Assembly: GCA_030040935.1 (NCBI GenBank)
Contig: JASHSG010000330.1
Coordinates: 1-35,623 of the forward strand
Direction of reading: 5' to 3'
DNA from: Acidobacteriaceae bacterium
Lineage (GTDB): Bacteria > Acidobacteriota > Terriglobia > Terriglobales > Acidobacteriaceae
Length of the DNA stretch: 35,623 bases
The position numbers were made by a program, and so were the translations under genes. Under the pieces are notes generated by a model. It was not told where the DNA came from. It made no database searches and saw only the letters and a list, made by a program, of their open reading frames with translations. Within the stretch, counting starts at the first letter, position 1, and each line of letters begins with the position of its first letter. Shown piece by piece: positions 9,211 through 17,645 of this stretch.

Positions 9211-9639
9211 GCTGAAAGAATAACTCAGGAAATTCGTCTGCGCATAGCTTCACGCAGGAGATTTTTCCTCACTTAGGGGGACTTTTTCGATCGATCGAAG
9301 AATTCCTGAACTGAGTTACAACCACAAATGGCTTATAAATCCCCAACGCCCGCAGTTGCCGAAGGCCGGCAACGGAGTCAAGTTGTGCCAGCCATCCGAT
9401 CGAAGATTGCGCTTAAGTGCCATGCCGCCGGAGATGCGCGTGAAGATAGTGCGGCAAAGACAGGTTACAACCGGTCTCATCAATAGTCGTTCGCGCACAG
9501 CGGGCGAGCATTAGACACTGCAAGAATCCGGATCCCACGATCCTGGCGAGCCGACAAACATGGTTTATCAGACCGGATCAGAAGCCGGTCCGCCGAAGTT
9601 ACTTTCCCTCGCCCGGATATCAATACAGAAACAACCGAC

Positions 9640-10140
9640 TTAGGTTCCCAGATACATCACGTGCACATAGGTGCCGAGGCGCACATTATAGGCAAGGTAC
9701 CAACCGATGTGGTCCGGATCCGCATAGATGACGATTTCATCAGAGTCCCAGAGCCAATCGGTGCAGTAGGCCAGATCGGCCGGAGCGACCGACCAGAACC
9801 AACCGTTAAACCAGAATCTGCTCGGCCCGCCGCCGGCAATCCGCCACACGTGGCTGGGTCCAAAGCCGCCGGTGAACTGGCCGTATTGCCAGGGATGATC
9901 GAGATGGTAGTTTGGATCGTTGGGTCCGGTGTTATGCCCCACCCACTTTTTTCCTTCCACATGTGGAGCGCTCGGCTTGCTGGGCTGTCCGGCAGGAGGG
10001 CTCGCCGGAGTCTGAGGCTTGCCGTGATACGCCGTCGGCCCGTGCGCCGGCGGAGCCTGGTGGGTGGCCGGTTTCTGCTGCGCAACCGCCGGCACCGCGA
10101 AAACGAACAACGCTGCGAACGCAATCTGAATAGACTTCAT
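9640..10140 (-). CDS. Exported hypothetical protein with Pro-rich linker and aromatic-rich C-terminal domain
   Basis: ATG at 10140 gives [35 protein letters not shown]... (signal peptide), then [79 protein letters not shown]-like SD upstream. Confidence 0.75.
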   Translation of the reverse strand: MKSIQIAFAALFVFAVPAVAQQKPATHQAPPAHGPTAYHGKPQTPASPPAGQPSKPSAPHVEGKKWVGHNTGPNDPNYHLDHPWQYGQFTGGFGPSHVWRIAGGGPSRFWFNGWFWSVAPADLAYCTDWLWDSDEIVIYADPDHIGWYLAYNVRLGTYVHVMYLGT

Positions 10141-10339
10141 CGATTCCCTCCTGATGACCGATTGAGGAAGAAAGCCGCTCAGAACAGGCATTCTTCGATG
10201 GCCATCAACAACGCCTTGGTCGCACACCGGCATTCTTGCACATGGCGGCGCCGCCAGGCACTTAAAATCTGAGAGCCGGCAACCGGGGCCGAGCGCAGCT
10301 TTGTAAATGCGGGAAATCTGGGCCGCAGGTCCTGGTGGC

Positions 10340-11620
10340 TTACGCAGTAACTGCCACCGGTGACCGCCGCCATGCGTATAGCGGGAACTGGTTGGCTAAC
10401 TCGGCAACCGCGCCGCGAATCCGCGCTAACGCCGCGTCGTCGTTGCGCTCGTCGAGTGCTTTGGCAATCCATGCGGCAATCGTGCGCATCTCCGGCTCTT
10501 TCATGCCGCGCGTGGTAAGCGCCGGCGTGCCCACCCGTATGCCCGATGGTTTGAGCGGCGGATTCGTGTCCCATGGGATGGAGTTCTTATTGACCGTGAT
10601 GCCGGCCTTGCCCAGCGCCAGCTCGGCCTCGGACCCCAGGATGCCTTTTTCGAAGACATCGACAAGCAGCAGGTGATTGTCGGTTCCACCGGAAACCAAG
10701 CGAAAGCCAGCCGCACTTAGCGCTTCACCGAGAACCCTCGCGTTGGAGACGATCTGGGCCGCGTAATCGCGAAAATCGGGGCGCAATGCCTCTGCGAATG
10801 CGACCGCCTTGGCAGCCACGATGTGCATCAGAGGTCCGCCTTGCTGGCCGGGAAACACTGCTTTGTCAACCGCCGCGGCCAGCTCCTGCGTGCAAATGAT
10901 GAGGCCGGCGCGCGGGCCGCGCAGCGTTTTGTGCGTTGTTGTCGTGGTGATCTGCGCGTGAGGAACGGGCGAAGGGTGCACGCCGCCCGCAACCAGTCCG
11001 GCGATGTGCGCCATGTCGAAGATGTAAATCGCGCCCACTTTGTCGGCGATCTGCCGCATGCGCGCAAAGTCCCAAAGGCGCGGATAGGCGCTGGCGCCGC
11101 CGATGATGACCTTCGGCTTTTCCTGGACCGCGACAGCTTCCATCTCGTCGTAGTCGATGGTCTCGGTGTCGCGGCGGACATGATAAAAAGTCGTTCGATA
11201 AAGTTTGCCCGCGAAGCTGAGCCGATGTCCGTGCGTCAGATGGCCACCGTGCGAGAGATCGAGTCCGAGAATCGTGTCGCCCGGCTGCAAAACGGCCGCG
11301 TAGGCCGAGGCGTTGGCCTGGGATCCGGAGTGCGGCTGCACATTGATGTGCTCGCCGCCGAAGAGCTGCCGCGCGCGATCGCGGGCCAGGTTCTCGACGA
11401 TGTCGGCGTACTCGCAGCCGCCGTAGTAGCGGCGCCCAGGATAGCCTTCTGCGTATTTATTGGTGAAGACCGAGCCGGCCGCCTCTAATACGGCTTCCGA
11501 CACAAAGTTTTCGCTCGCTATCATCTCCAGCCCCTCGTGCTGGCGAAGAGTTTCCTGGTCGAGGGCGGCGGCGACCTCGGGGTCGACCTGGGCGAGGGTC
11601 AGTGACATGGGGTCCGTCAT
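10340..11620 (-). CDS. glyA: Serine hydroxymethyltransferase
   Basis: 426 aa; [91 protein letters not shown]. Confidence 0.98.
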   Translation of the reverse strand: MTDPMSLTLAQVDPEVAAALDQETLRQHEGLEMIASENFVSEAVLEAAGSVFTNKYAEGYPGRRYYGGCEYADIVENLARDRARQLFGGEHINVQPHSGSQANASAYAAVLQPGDTILGLDLSHGGHLTHGHRLSFAGKLYRTTFYHVRRDTETIDYDEMEAVAVQEKPKVIIGGASAYPRLWDFARMRQIADKVGAIYIFDMAHIAGLVAGGVHPSPVPHAQITTTTTHKTLRGPRAGLIICTQELAAAVDKAVFPGQQGGPLMHIVAAKAVAFAEALRPDFRDYAAQIVSNARVLGEALSAAGFRLVSGGTDNHLLLVDVFEKGILGSEAELALGKAGITVNKNSIPWDTNPPLKPSGIRVGTPALTTRGMKEPEMRTIAAWIAKALDERNDDAALARIRGAVAELANQFPLYAWRRSPVAVTA

Positions 11621-11733
11621 ACTTCAAATTTTAGCTTGTTCTCCCTTTTGAGAATAGGCCGATCGCCCCATCCGGAAGTGCAAATCCCGTACACTGGATT
11701 CGGCGCGAACTTTCATCGCCGATCGAGGATCCC

Positions 11734-12411
11734 GTGAAATCCCCAGGCAGGCAAGTCGCCGGCGTCCAGCTCATTTGGGCCGCATTCACTTTGATCTCGG
11801 CTTTTGCACTGGCGTCGCAGTCCATGGCGGCTCAGGCGCCGAGCGCCTCACCGGCCCCGTCGGCGAGTCCGGCGCCGGCAGAGTCGTTGAACATCGACGC
11901 CGGCCTGCTGGCCAAGGCCAACGCCGGTGATGCGGCCGCGCAGGTAGAAGTGGGCGAGCAGTATGCGAAGGCCGCGGCCGGCGAGCACTACCGCAGCGTG
12001 GCCGCGCAGGAATACCAGCAGGCAGCCGTGTGGTACCTGAAGGCCGCCAATCAGAAATCTATCGATGGCGAGCTCCACCTCGCCGCTCTCTACCGCGATG
12101 GCGGCAACGGCTTTCCGCGCGACATGGAGCAGGCTTCGGCGTGGTATCTGAAGGCCGCGGATCAGGGTGACACCTTCGCGCAGGGAACGCTCGCAGTCCT
12201 CTACTCAATGGGCCAGGGCGTGCCTCACGACGACGCAGAAGCCTACTTTTGGTTCGACATTGCCGCTTCAGTCAAAGGGCCCGATCAGGAGAAGTATGCC
12301 GCCAACCGGCAGATGATCGGCGAGCGGATCACCGCCGATGAACTGGCCGATGTCGAGGATCGCGTGGCGGCGTGGAAGGCCGCGCATCCGCGGTCGGCTT
12401 CCTCCAGGTAA
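11734..12411 (+). CDS. Sel1-repeat (SLR/TPR-like) exported protein
   Basis: GTG start; signal peptide, low-complexity PSASPAPSASPAPAES linker, repeats such as AAVWYLKAANQKSIDGELHLAALYRDGGNGFPRDMEQASAWYLKAADQGDTFAQGTLAVLYSMGQGVPHDDAEAYFWFDIAA. Confidence 0.88.
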   Translation: MKSPGRQVAGVQLIWAAFTLISAFALASQSMAAQAPSASPAPSASPAPAESLNIDAGLLAKANAGDAAAQVEVGEQYAKAAAGEHYRSVAAQEYQQAAVWYLKAANQKSIDGELHLAALYRDGGNGFPRDMEQASAWYLKAADQGDTFAQGTLAVLYSMGQGVPHDDAEAYFWFDIAASVKGPDQEKYAANRQMIGERITADELADVEDRVAAWKAAHPRSASSR

Positions 12412-12558
12412 AGAAGCGGCTCTTGAACACGTTGACGCGACGAAAGTTGCAGAGCGGCCGGAGAATCTTCGCTCGAAAGCCGCGCATGACGTTCGAGCCC
12501 GCACTTTGGTTGCAGAAAATCCGGAAAAATCACAACTAGTTTTTCCAACCTGTGTCTG

Positions 12559-12608
12559 GTGGTCACATGGGCCGGTAATTCAAAATCAAAGGCCCGTGGA
12601 GGAACCAC
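12559..12608 (+). promoter_or_regulatory. Candidate 5'-UTR hairpin enclosing the ribosome-binding site of the downstream repeat protein
   Basis: Outer stem GTGGT (12559-12563)/ACCAC (12604-12608); inner stem CATGGGCC (12566-12573)/GGCCCGTG (12591-12598, one G-U); SD GGAGGA lies at 12598-12603 directly before ATG 12609. Confidence 0.45.
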
Positions 12609-13217
12609 ATGAAGCGCTCACTCTTTACGCTTGCCGTGGCCGCCCTGATCGCCTCGGGTTCGGCCTTTGCCCAGCAGGGCCCATCACCGACGCAGAGCGC
12701 GCCCAATCAGCCTGCGCCCACTGTCAACGATCGCCGCCAGGATCAGCAGGATCGCATTGCCAACGGAGTTGATTCCGGCCAGCTCACCGCCGGCGAAACA
12801 AAGAATCTGGAATCGCGCGAAGCCAATTTGAACCGCGAAGTCCGCGACGATCGTTCCGCCGACGGCGGAAAACTCACCTCAGCGGAACGGCAGCAGATCA
12901 ACCACCAGCAGAACAATCTGAGCCGCTCGATCTACCAGGACAAGCACAATGCCGACGTGGCGCACTACGGCGACAACGAGGTTGGCCAGCGCCGCGAGAA
13001 CCAACAGGATCGCATTGCCAATGGCATTCGCAACGGCTCCATGACCGCCGGTGAGGCTGCCCGCACCGAAAACCGCGAGCAGGGAATCAATGAGCAGATT
13101 CACGCTGACCGCTCGGCAAATGGCGGAAAGCTGACGGCGCAGGAACACGCTCAGATCAATCGCGAACAGAATGGCGCCAGCCGCCAGATCTATCGCCAGA
13201 AGCACAACGGAAAATAG
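12609..13217 (+). CDS. Secreted hypothetical protein of four related ~33-aa repeats
   Basis: Signal peptide MKRSLFTLAVAALIASGSAFAQQ; two long units (QQDRIANG..DKHN and QQDRIANG..QKHN), each splitting into two G-x-[LM]-T-x-x-E subrepeats. Confidence 0.85.
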   Translation: MKRSLFTLAVAALIASGSAFAQQGPSPTQSAPNQPAPTVNDRRQDQQDRIANGVDSGQLTAGETKNLESREANLNREVRDDRSADGGKLTSAERQQINHQQNNLSRSIYQDKHNADVAHYGDNEVGQRRENQQDRIANGIRNGSMTAGEAARTENREQGINEQIHADRSANGGKLTAQEHAQINREQNGASRQIYRQKHNGK

Positions 13218-13286
13218 CCCGGCACACGAACTGACTCGGCCTCTGTCCGAAACATTCCGCGGGATGCGACCCGGTATGCTTAATAG

Positions 13287-14183
13287 ATGACCGGCGCGCG
13301 CATCCCGCGGTTTGTATCGTTCCTGGTTTTGGCGGCGATTTGCGCGCGACCAAAAGGAGCGCTGACGCAATCTTCCGGCAACGAAGTAACACTCACTCCG
13401 GCTGCGGTCGTGGCGGGATCGCCCGAGTTGATCCGTGTCGACTTGCCGGCCAGCGAAACATTGGACGGCGAATGGCTCGGCCGTAAGCTCCAGTTTTTTC
13501 GCGGGCGCGACGCGGACGCATGGTATGCGCTGGCTGGAGTCGATGTTCAGGGAGCCGTGGGCTCCTCCATGCTGCAGATCTCGGCGCGAACGGCCGGGGG
13601 CACAATCGTCGATCGAATCCGCATCATCGAGGTTCTTCCCGCGCACTACCGGACGAGCGCTTTGACAGTTGCGCCGAAGTTTGTTGCGCCCGGGCCTGAA
13701 GAAATGACGCGAATCGAGACCGAAATCGAGCTGAAAAAGAGAATCTTTGCGTCGAGCGCGCCCGCGCCGCTATGGTCCGGCAATTTCGTCGCGCCTGTTC
13801 ATGCAGCGCCGACTGACAGCTTCGGCACGCGCCGCACATTCAACGGAAAGCTGGCCAGCATTCATGAAGGGATGGACTTTCATGCCGCGACGGGAACGCC
13901 GGTTCACGCCGCCAACGGCGGCATCGTGGTGCTGGCGCGGCCGCTCTTTTATGAGGGCAACTGCGTGGTCATCGATCACGGCCTTGGCCTCTTCACCGTG
14001 TCAATGCACCTGAGCCGCATCGACGTGCACGAAGGCGATCACGTCACGACCGGCCAGCTCCTCGGCCTGAGCGGAGCCACGGGCCGCGTCACCGGCCCGC
14101 ACCTGCACTGGGCCGTGCGTTGGCAGAACGCATATCTCGATCCCGCAAAGATGCTGCGCATGGATCTGAGCAAGGTGCATTAG
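13287..14183 (+). CDS. M23 family metallopeptidase (peptidoglycan endopeptidase)
   Basis: 298 aa; FGTRRTFNGKLASIHEGMDFHAATGTPVHAANGGIVVLARPLFYEGNCVVIDHGLGLFTVSMHLSRIDVHEGDHVTTGQLLGLSGATGRVTGPHLHWAVR = LytM/M23 HxxxD and HxH motifs. Confidence 0.95.
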   Translation: MTGARIPRFVSFLVLAAICARPKGALTQSSGNEVTLTPAAVVAGSPELIRVDLPASETLDGEWLGRKLQFFRGRDADAWYALAGVDVQGAVGSSMLQISARTAGGTIVDRIRIIEVLPAHYRTSALTVAPKFVAPGPEEMTRIETEIELKKRIFASSAPAPLWSGNFVAPVHAAPTDSFGTRRTFNGKLASIHEGMDFHAATGTPVHAANGGIVVLARPLFYEGNCVVIDHGLGLFTVSMHLSRIDVHEGDHVTTGQLLGLSGATGRVTGPHLHWAVRWQNAYLDPAKMLRMDLSKVH

Positions 14184-15463
14184 CGAGAAACGGCTTGTTC
14201 TTCGGCATCGGGCGATGGCCGTGGCGCGGCGTCGAGATTCGCCGCTTTTTCGTTCCGCAGCGCCTTGTACGCGCGGTGAACAAACCACCCCAGGTGCCAT
14301 CCGTCGATGTATTTGAACGGCGTTTCGCCGGTCGTGTAGTGGCCGCACGGCAGTACTCGCACCTGGTAGTTGAGAGTGGTTTGCCGCGCCGCCTCAACCA
14401 CCTTGAGCGAATACTCGCGCGGAAACGTGAGGTCGTAGTCGGCGTAAACAAAGAGCACGCGCTTCTCAGGGCCGCCCGCTTCGTCGCTCACGTAGCGCGC
14501 GTAGTAGCTGACCGGGCTGATAGCCGCCCACAGCGCGCGCAGCCGGTCCTGCGTCAGGCCCGCGGCTTCCACTCCCGCGCGGATGTGGCGCGTGCTTTGC
14601 CCGGCCCAAACCACATCCCCGAACGCCGTCGACGCGTGGTTGAACGCATTCACCCTCAGCCGCCGGTCGTGCGCGCTGGCCAGGAACGCGTAGCAGGACC
14701 CGAGGCTTGTACCCAGTACGCCGAACTGCTCATAGCCCTGCTCCTCGAGCCAGTCGAGGCAGCAGCGAATGTCGACCACCGCCTGGCGCGCGGCCGACAG
14801 CGTGCGGCCGATGTTGGCGCTCACCGCGTAATCGGATCGCTCCAGCTCCGCGGGCCGGCGAATATCGTGGTACGGCTTCGAAAGACGCAGCGCCGAAACG
14901 CCCATGCGATTGAAAAGCCTGCACAGCGAGTTGTGGCTGAACCCGTCGGCGTTCCATTGCGGCAGCACCACGATGGCCTGTTTGGGCCGCGCCGGATCTT
15001 TGTGCGCGGGTGCCGGAAACCAGCGTGCATTCACCAGATCGTTTTCCGGGTAGGGCGTGGCTTCAGGCGAAGTGAAGCGCAGAAACTGCGCTTTCGGCCG
15101 CAATCCGTCTGCGGCCTGGCGCTTCAGCTCCGCGTCTTTGGCCAGCGTCTGAGGGCGCACATTGGTGGGGAACAATTCAGGATGGCGCTCCTCGAGGCGG
15201 AAGTCCTTCGGGCGCTCGTAGCCAAAAAAGACGCCGCTGTGCCGGATGAGAAGCTGGTTGATGCCGAGCATGGCGGCTTCAGCAGCCGCGGGATCGCGAA
15301 CGATATCGGGCTCGGGCACCGCCGCGCCAAACCCGTGCGTCTCGAGGAATGGAGCGACCCACTCGAAGCCCCACTCCAGTGGGCGCACCACGCGATTCTC
15401 GTCGCGCGTGCTGAGCCGCGTTTCCCACGCGTACATCCTGCGTGCGTACCAGCCAGTGAGCAT
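14180..15463 (-). CDS. Alpha/beta hydrolase fold protein (possibly ABHD18-like)
   Basis: 427 aa; nucleophile elbow GTSLGS (FGVLGTSLGSCYAFLASAHDRRL), C-terminal FVYADYDLTFP and GHYTTGE; stop codons overlap convergently with the M23 gene at TTAG (14180-14183). Confidence 0.75.
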   Translation of the reverse strand: MLTGWYARRMYAWETRLSTRDENRVVRPLEWGFEWVAPFLETHGFGAAVPEPDIVRDPAAAEAAMLGINQLLIRHSGVFFGYERPKDFRLEERHPELFPTNVRPQTLAKDAELKRQAADGLRPKAQFLRFTSPEATPYPENDLVNARWFPAPAHKDPARPKQAIVVLPQWNADGFSHNSLCRLFNRMGVSALRLSKPYHDIRRPAELERSDYAVSANIGRTLSAARQAVVDIRCCLDWLEEQGYEQFGVLGTSLGSCYAFLASAHDRRLRVNAFNHASTAFGDVVWAGQSTRHIRAGVEAAGLTQDRLRALWAAISPVSYYARYVSDEAGGPEKRVLFVYADYDLTFPREYSLKVVEAARQTTLNYQVRVLPCGHYTTGETPFKYIDGWHLGWFVHRAYKALRNEKAANLDAAPRPSPDAEEQAVSR

Positions 15464-15560
15464 GAGTCTGCCTCGATTTTATCAGCGTGAACAGGCAAAG
15501 ATGAATTGAAGCGAAAGGAGGCGGCGCGAGAAATCGGCGATCACGCCTCACCGCATTGAG

Positions 15561-15986
15561 CTAAGCGCCCGCCTTGCGCGCGGCGCGCTTGAGCGCAAAA
15601 TACTCGGCCGCAAACCAACCCATACTGAGCAGCAGAATGACGGTAATGATGGCTTGCGAAATGGCGCAATACAGGCACCAGACCCCGAGTCCGTATTGCT
15701 CGATCATGGAAAGACGAAAGGCGAAGAGAAACCCCAGGAAAGCGCCGACAAAAGTGGCGAAGCGCCGGCGCGCGAGACTCAGGCAGCCAAGCACCAGGTA
15801 TCCAGCGATGCCAATGGCGGCTACCGGAACTTTGGCGACGACAGAAAACGAGCTGTGGTTCACGATTCCGCAATCCCAGCGCTCGTTAATGTCGCACGGC
15901 GCGGTGCCGGTGGAGTAGTGGAGGCGGAGCGCAAGCGCGGAGATAACCATGCCTGCGACGGCGAGAATCAGAATGAAATATCGCAT
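15561..15986 (-). CDS. Vitamin K epoxide reductase (VKOR) family protein
   Basis: 141 aa, 4 TM; CDINERWDCGIVNHSSFSVVAKVPVAAIGIAGYLVLG and CLYC (CxxC) motif. Confidence 0.9.
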   Translation of the reverse strand: MRYFILILAVAGMVISALALRLHYSTGTAPCDINERWDCGIVNHSSFSVVAKVPVAAIGIAGYLVLGCLSLARRRFATFVGAFLGFLFAFRLSMIEQYGLGVWCLYCAISQAIITVILLLSMGWFAAEYFALKRAARKAGA

Positions 15987-16091
15987 AGCAAATGGGGAAT
16001 GCTTCAGCCGTGCATCCCTTCGATTCTAGCTGACGGACCGGGGACTCCGTGGGCCGGGTGCAATCATCGGCACACGCGGTACGATGAAGCC

Positions 16092-16883
16092 ATGAATCAG
16101 GCTGAAGGCACGGGCGTGCGCGGCGACGAGGACCTGGCCCGGGAAGGCGCGACGCGAGCCGCCTTCTTCGGCGGAAGCTTCGACCCGCCGCATCTCGGCC
16201 ATCTGGCCGTGGCGCGCGCAGCGCGCGATGCCTTCCACCTGAATACGGTCTTGTTTGCGCCGGTGGGCGCCCAGCCGCTCAAGCCAGAGGGATCGGCCGC
16301 GAGCTTTGACGACCGGCTGGCCATGACGCGCCTGGCCATCGAAGGCGAGCCTGGGTTCGCAGTCTCGCTCGCCGACGCGCCGAAGCAGCGCTCCGGCGGC
16401 GGTCCGGAGCTGAATTACACGCTCGAAACGCTCGAGGGTTTGCGCGCTGCATTCAAACCGGACTTGGCGCTCTATTGCCTGATGGGGGCTGACTCGTTTT
16501 GGTCCCTGCGTCACTGGCATCGCGCCGCCGAGATTCCTTACGCGGCTACCCTGATCGTGGCCTCGCGGCCCGGTCAGCCACTCGACGGGTTGAGGGCGGC
16601 ACTCCCTCAGGACCTTACGCTTGAGCCCTCCGCAGGCGCCGATCGCACTGCATCCGGAATCGAGGTGCGCGCCTTCGCACTTGTAAACTCAGCCGGGAAA
16701 CGCGCACCCTTTTACGTGCTTCCCGGGCTTGATGTAGAGATCAGCGCGTCGGAGATTCGCGAATCGGTACGGAGGGCCCACCTCGCCGGGCCCGCAGATG
16801 CGCAGCCCTGTTCCGAGTCCGTCCAGACGATGCTTCCACTCGCCGTCTCCGAGTACATTCGCGCCCACGGGCTTTACCGATGA
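16092..16883 (+). CDS. nadD: Nicotinate-nucleotide adenylyltransferase
   Basis: ATG 16092; AAFFGGSFDPPHLGHLAVARAARDAFHLNTVLFAPVGAQPLK, DSFWSLRHWHRAAEI, DVEISASEIRESVRR. Confidence 0.95.
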   Translation: MNQAEGTGVRGDEDLAREGATRAAFFGGSFDPPHLGHLAVARAARDAFHLNTVLFAPVGAQPLKPEGSAASFDDRLAMTRLAIEGEPGFAVSLADAPKQRSGGGPELNYTLETLEGLRAAFKPDLALYCLMGADSFWSLRHWHRAAEIPYAATLIVASRPGQPLDGLRAALPQDLTLEPSAGADRTASGIEVRAFALVNSAGKRAPFYVLPGLDVEISASEIRESVRRAHLAGPADAQPCSESVQTMLPLAVSEYIRAHGLYR

Positions 16884-16984
16884 GCTTTCCTTCCTTGCCC
16901 CTTGTCTCTGTGATTCATGTCCCGGATCCTGACCCCAGTTCCCTTGCCCCTGCTACCATGGCCTTGGGAGTTGCCCGCTAAAGA

Positions 16985-17575
16985 ATGACTACATCGCCGG
17001 CGCAGAAACAGACGCGCATCATGGTGCAAGCCGCAGCCGCGGTTTGTGAAGAGAAGAAGGGCCAGCATACACGTATTCTCGAGCTCGACCCGGTCGACTC
17101 CGGCCTCTCGGACTTTTTCCTTGTGACTTCCGCCACCAATGAGCGGCAGGCCATCGCCATCGCCGATGAAATCGAGCTGCGCCTCAAGCACAACTTCGGC
17201 GCCCTGCCCAACTCCGTCGAGGGCCGCCGCAACGGCGAGTGGATTCTGCTCGACTATGTGGACTTCGTGATCCATGTGTTCCTCGCCGAGCGGCGCGCTT
17301 TTTACGACATTGAGCGGTTGCGCAAGTCGGCGCGGCCCTTGACGCCCGCCGAGTTCGACGCCGAGCTGACGTCTGCGCTCAAGGAAAAGACGCGTGCAGC
17401 GCGCGGCAAGGCAGTTCCGGCCAAAGCGCGGGCCGGGAAACTCGCTGCGCGGAGCACTCCAACGAAGTCGACGAAGATCGCAAAGGCCAAGCCTGCCGCG
17501 AGGAAAACAACCGCGGTCAAGAAGCATGTGCGGAAAAAGAAGGCAATGCGGGGACCGCGAAGAAAGAAGAAATAG
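16985..17575 (+). CDS. rsfS: Ribosome silencing factor RsfS (Iojap) with basic C-terminal extension
   Basis: Immediately downstream of nadD; DSGLSDFFLVTSATNERQAIAIADEIELRLK...WILLDYVDFVIHVFLAERRAFYDIERLRKSA; then Lys/Ala-rich tail to RGPRRKKK. Confidence 0.95.
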   Translation: MTTSPAQKQTRIMVQAAAAVCEEKKGQHTRILELDPVDSGLSDFFLVTSATNERQAIAIADEIELRLKHNFGALPNSVEGRRNGEWILLDYVDFVIHVFLAERRAFYDIERLRKSARPLTPAEFDAELTSALKEKTRAARGKAVPAKARAGKLAARSTPTKSTKIAKAKPAARKTTAVKKHVRKKKAMRGPRRKKK

Positions 17576-17600
17576 GCGCGAGGGCGCTGTGAGCAAAAGA

Positions 17601-17626
17601 AAGGGACCGCCGGAGCGGTCCCTTTT
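17601..17626. terminator. Rho-independent, probably bidirectional terminator between convergent rsfS and Oar-like gene
   Basis: Perfect 10-bp stem AAGGGACCGC / GCGGTCCCTT with CGGA loop, T-rich on the + side (CCCTTTTCT) and A-rich (AAAAGAAAGGG) on the opposite side. Confidence 0.8.
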
Positions 17627-17645
17627 CTCGTTCAGGGTTAACTCT

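Noticed and set aside
9225-9311. TCAGGAA...TTCCTGA inverted repeat in the spacer upstream of the 80-aa basic protein
   Set aside because: Only 7 bp at long distance; compatible with chance.
14120-15490. 456-aa + strand ORF antisense to the alpha/beta hydrolase
   Set aside because: Arg/Ala-rich low-quality translation, entirely antisense to a gene with a GTSLGS elbow; also overlaps the M23 end.
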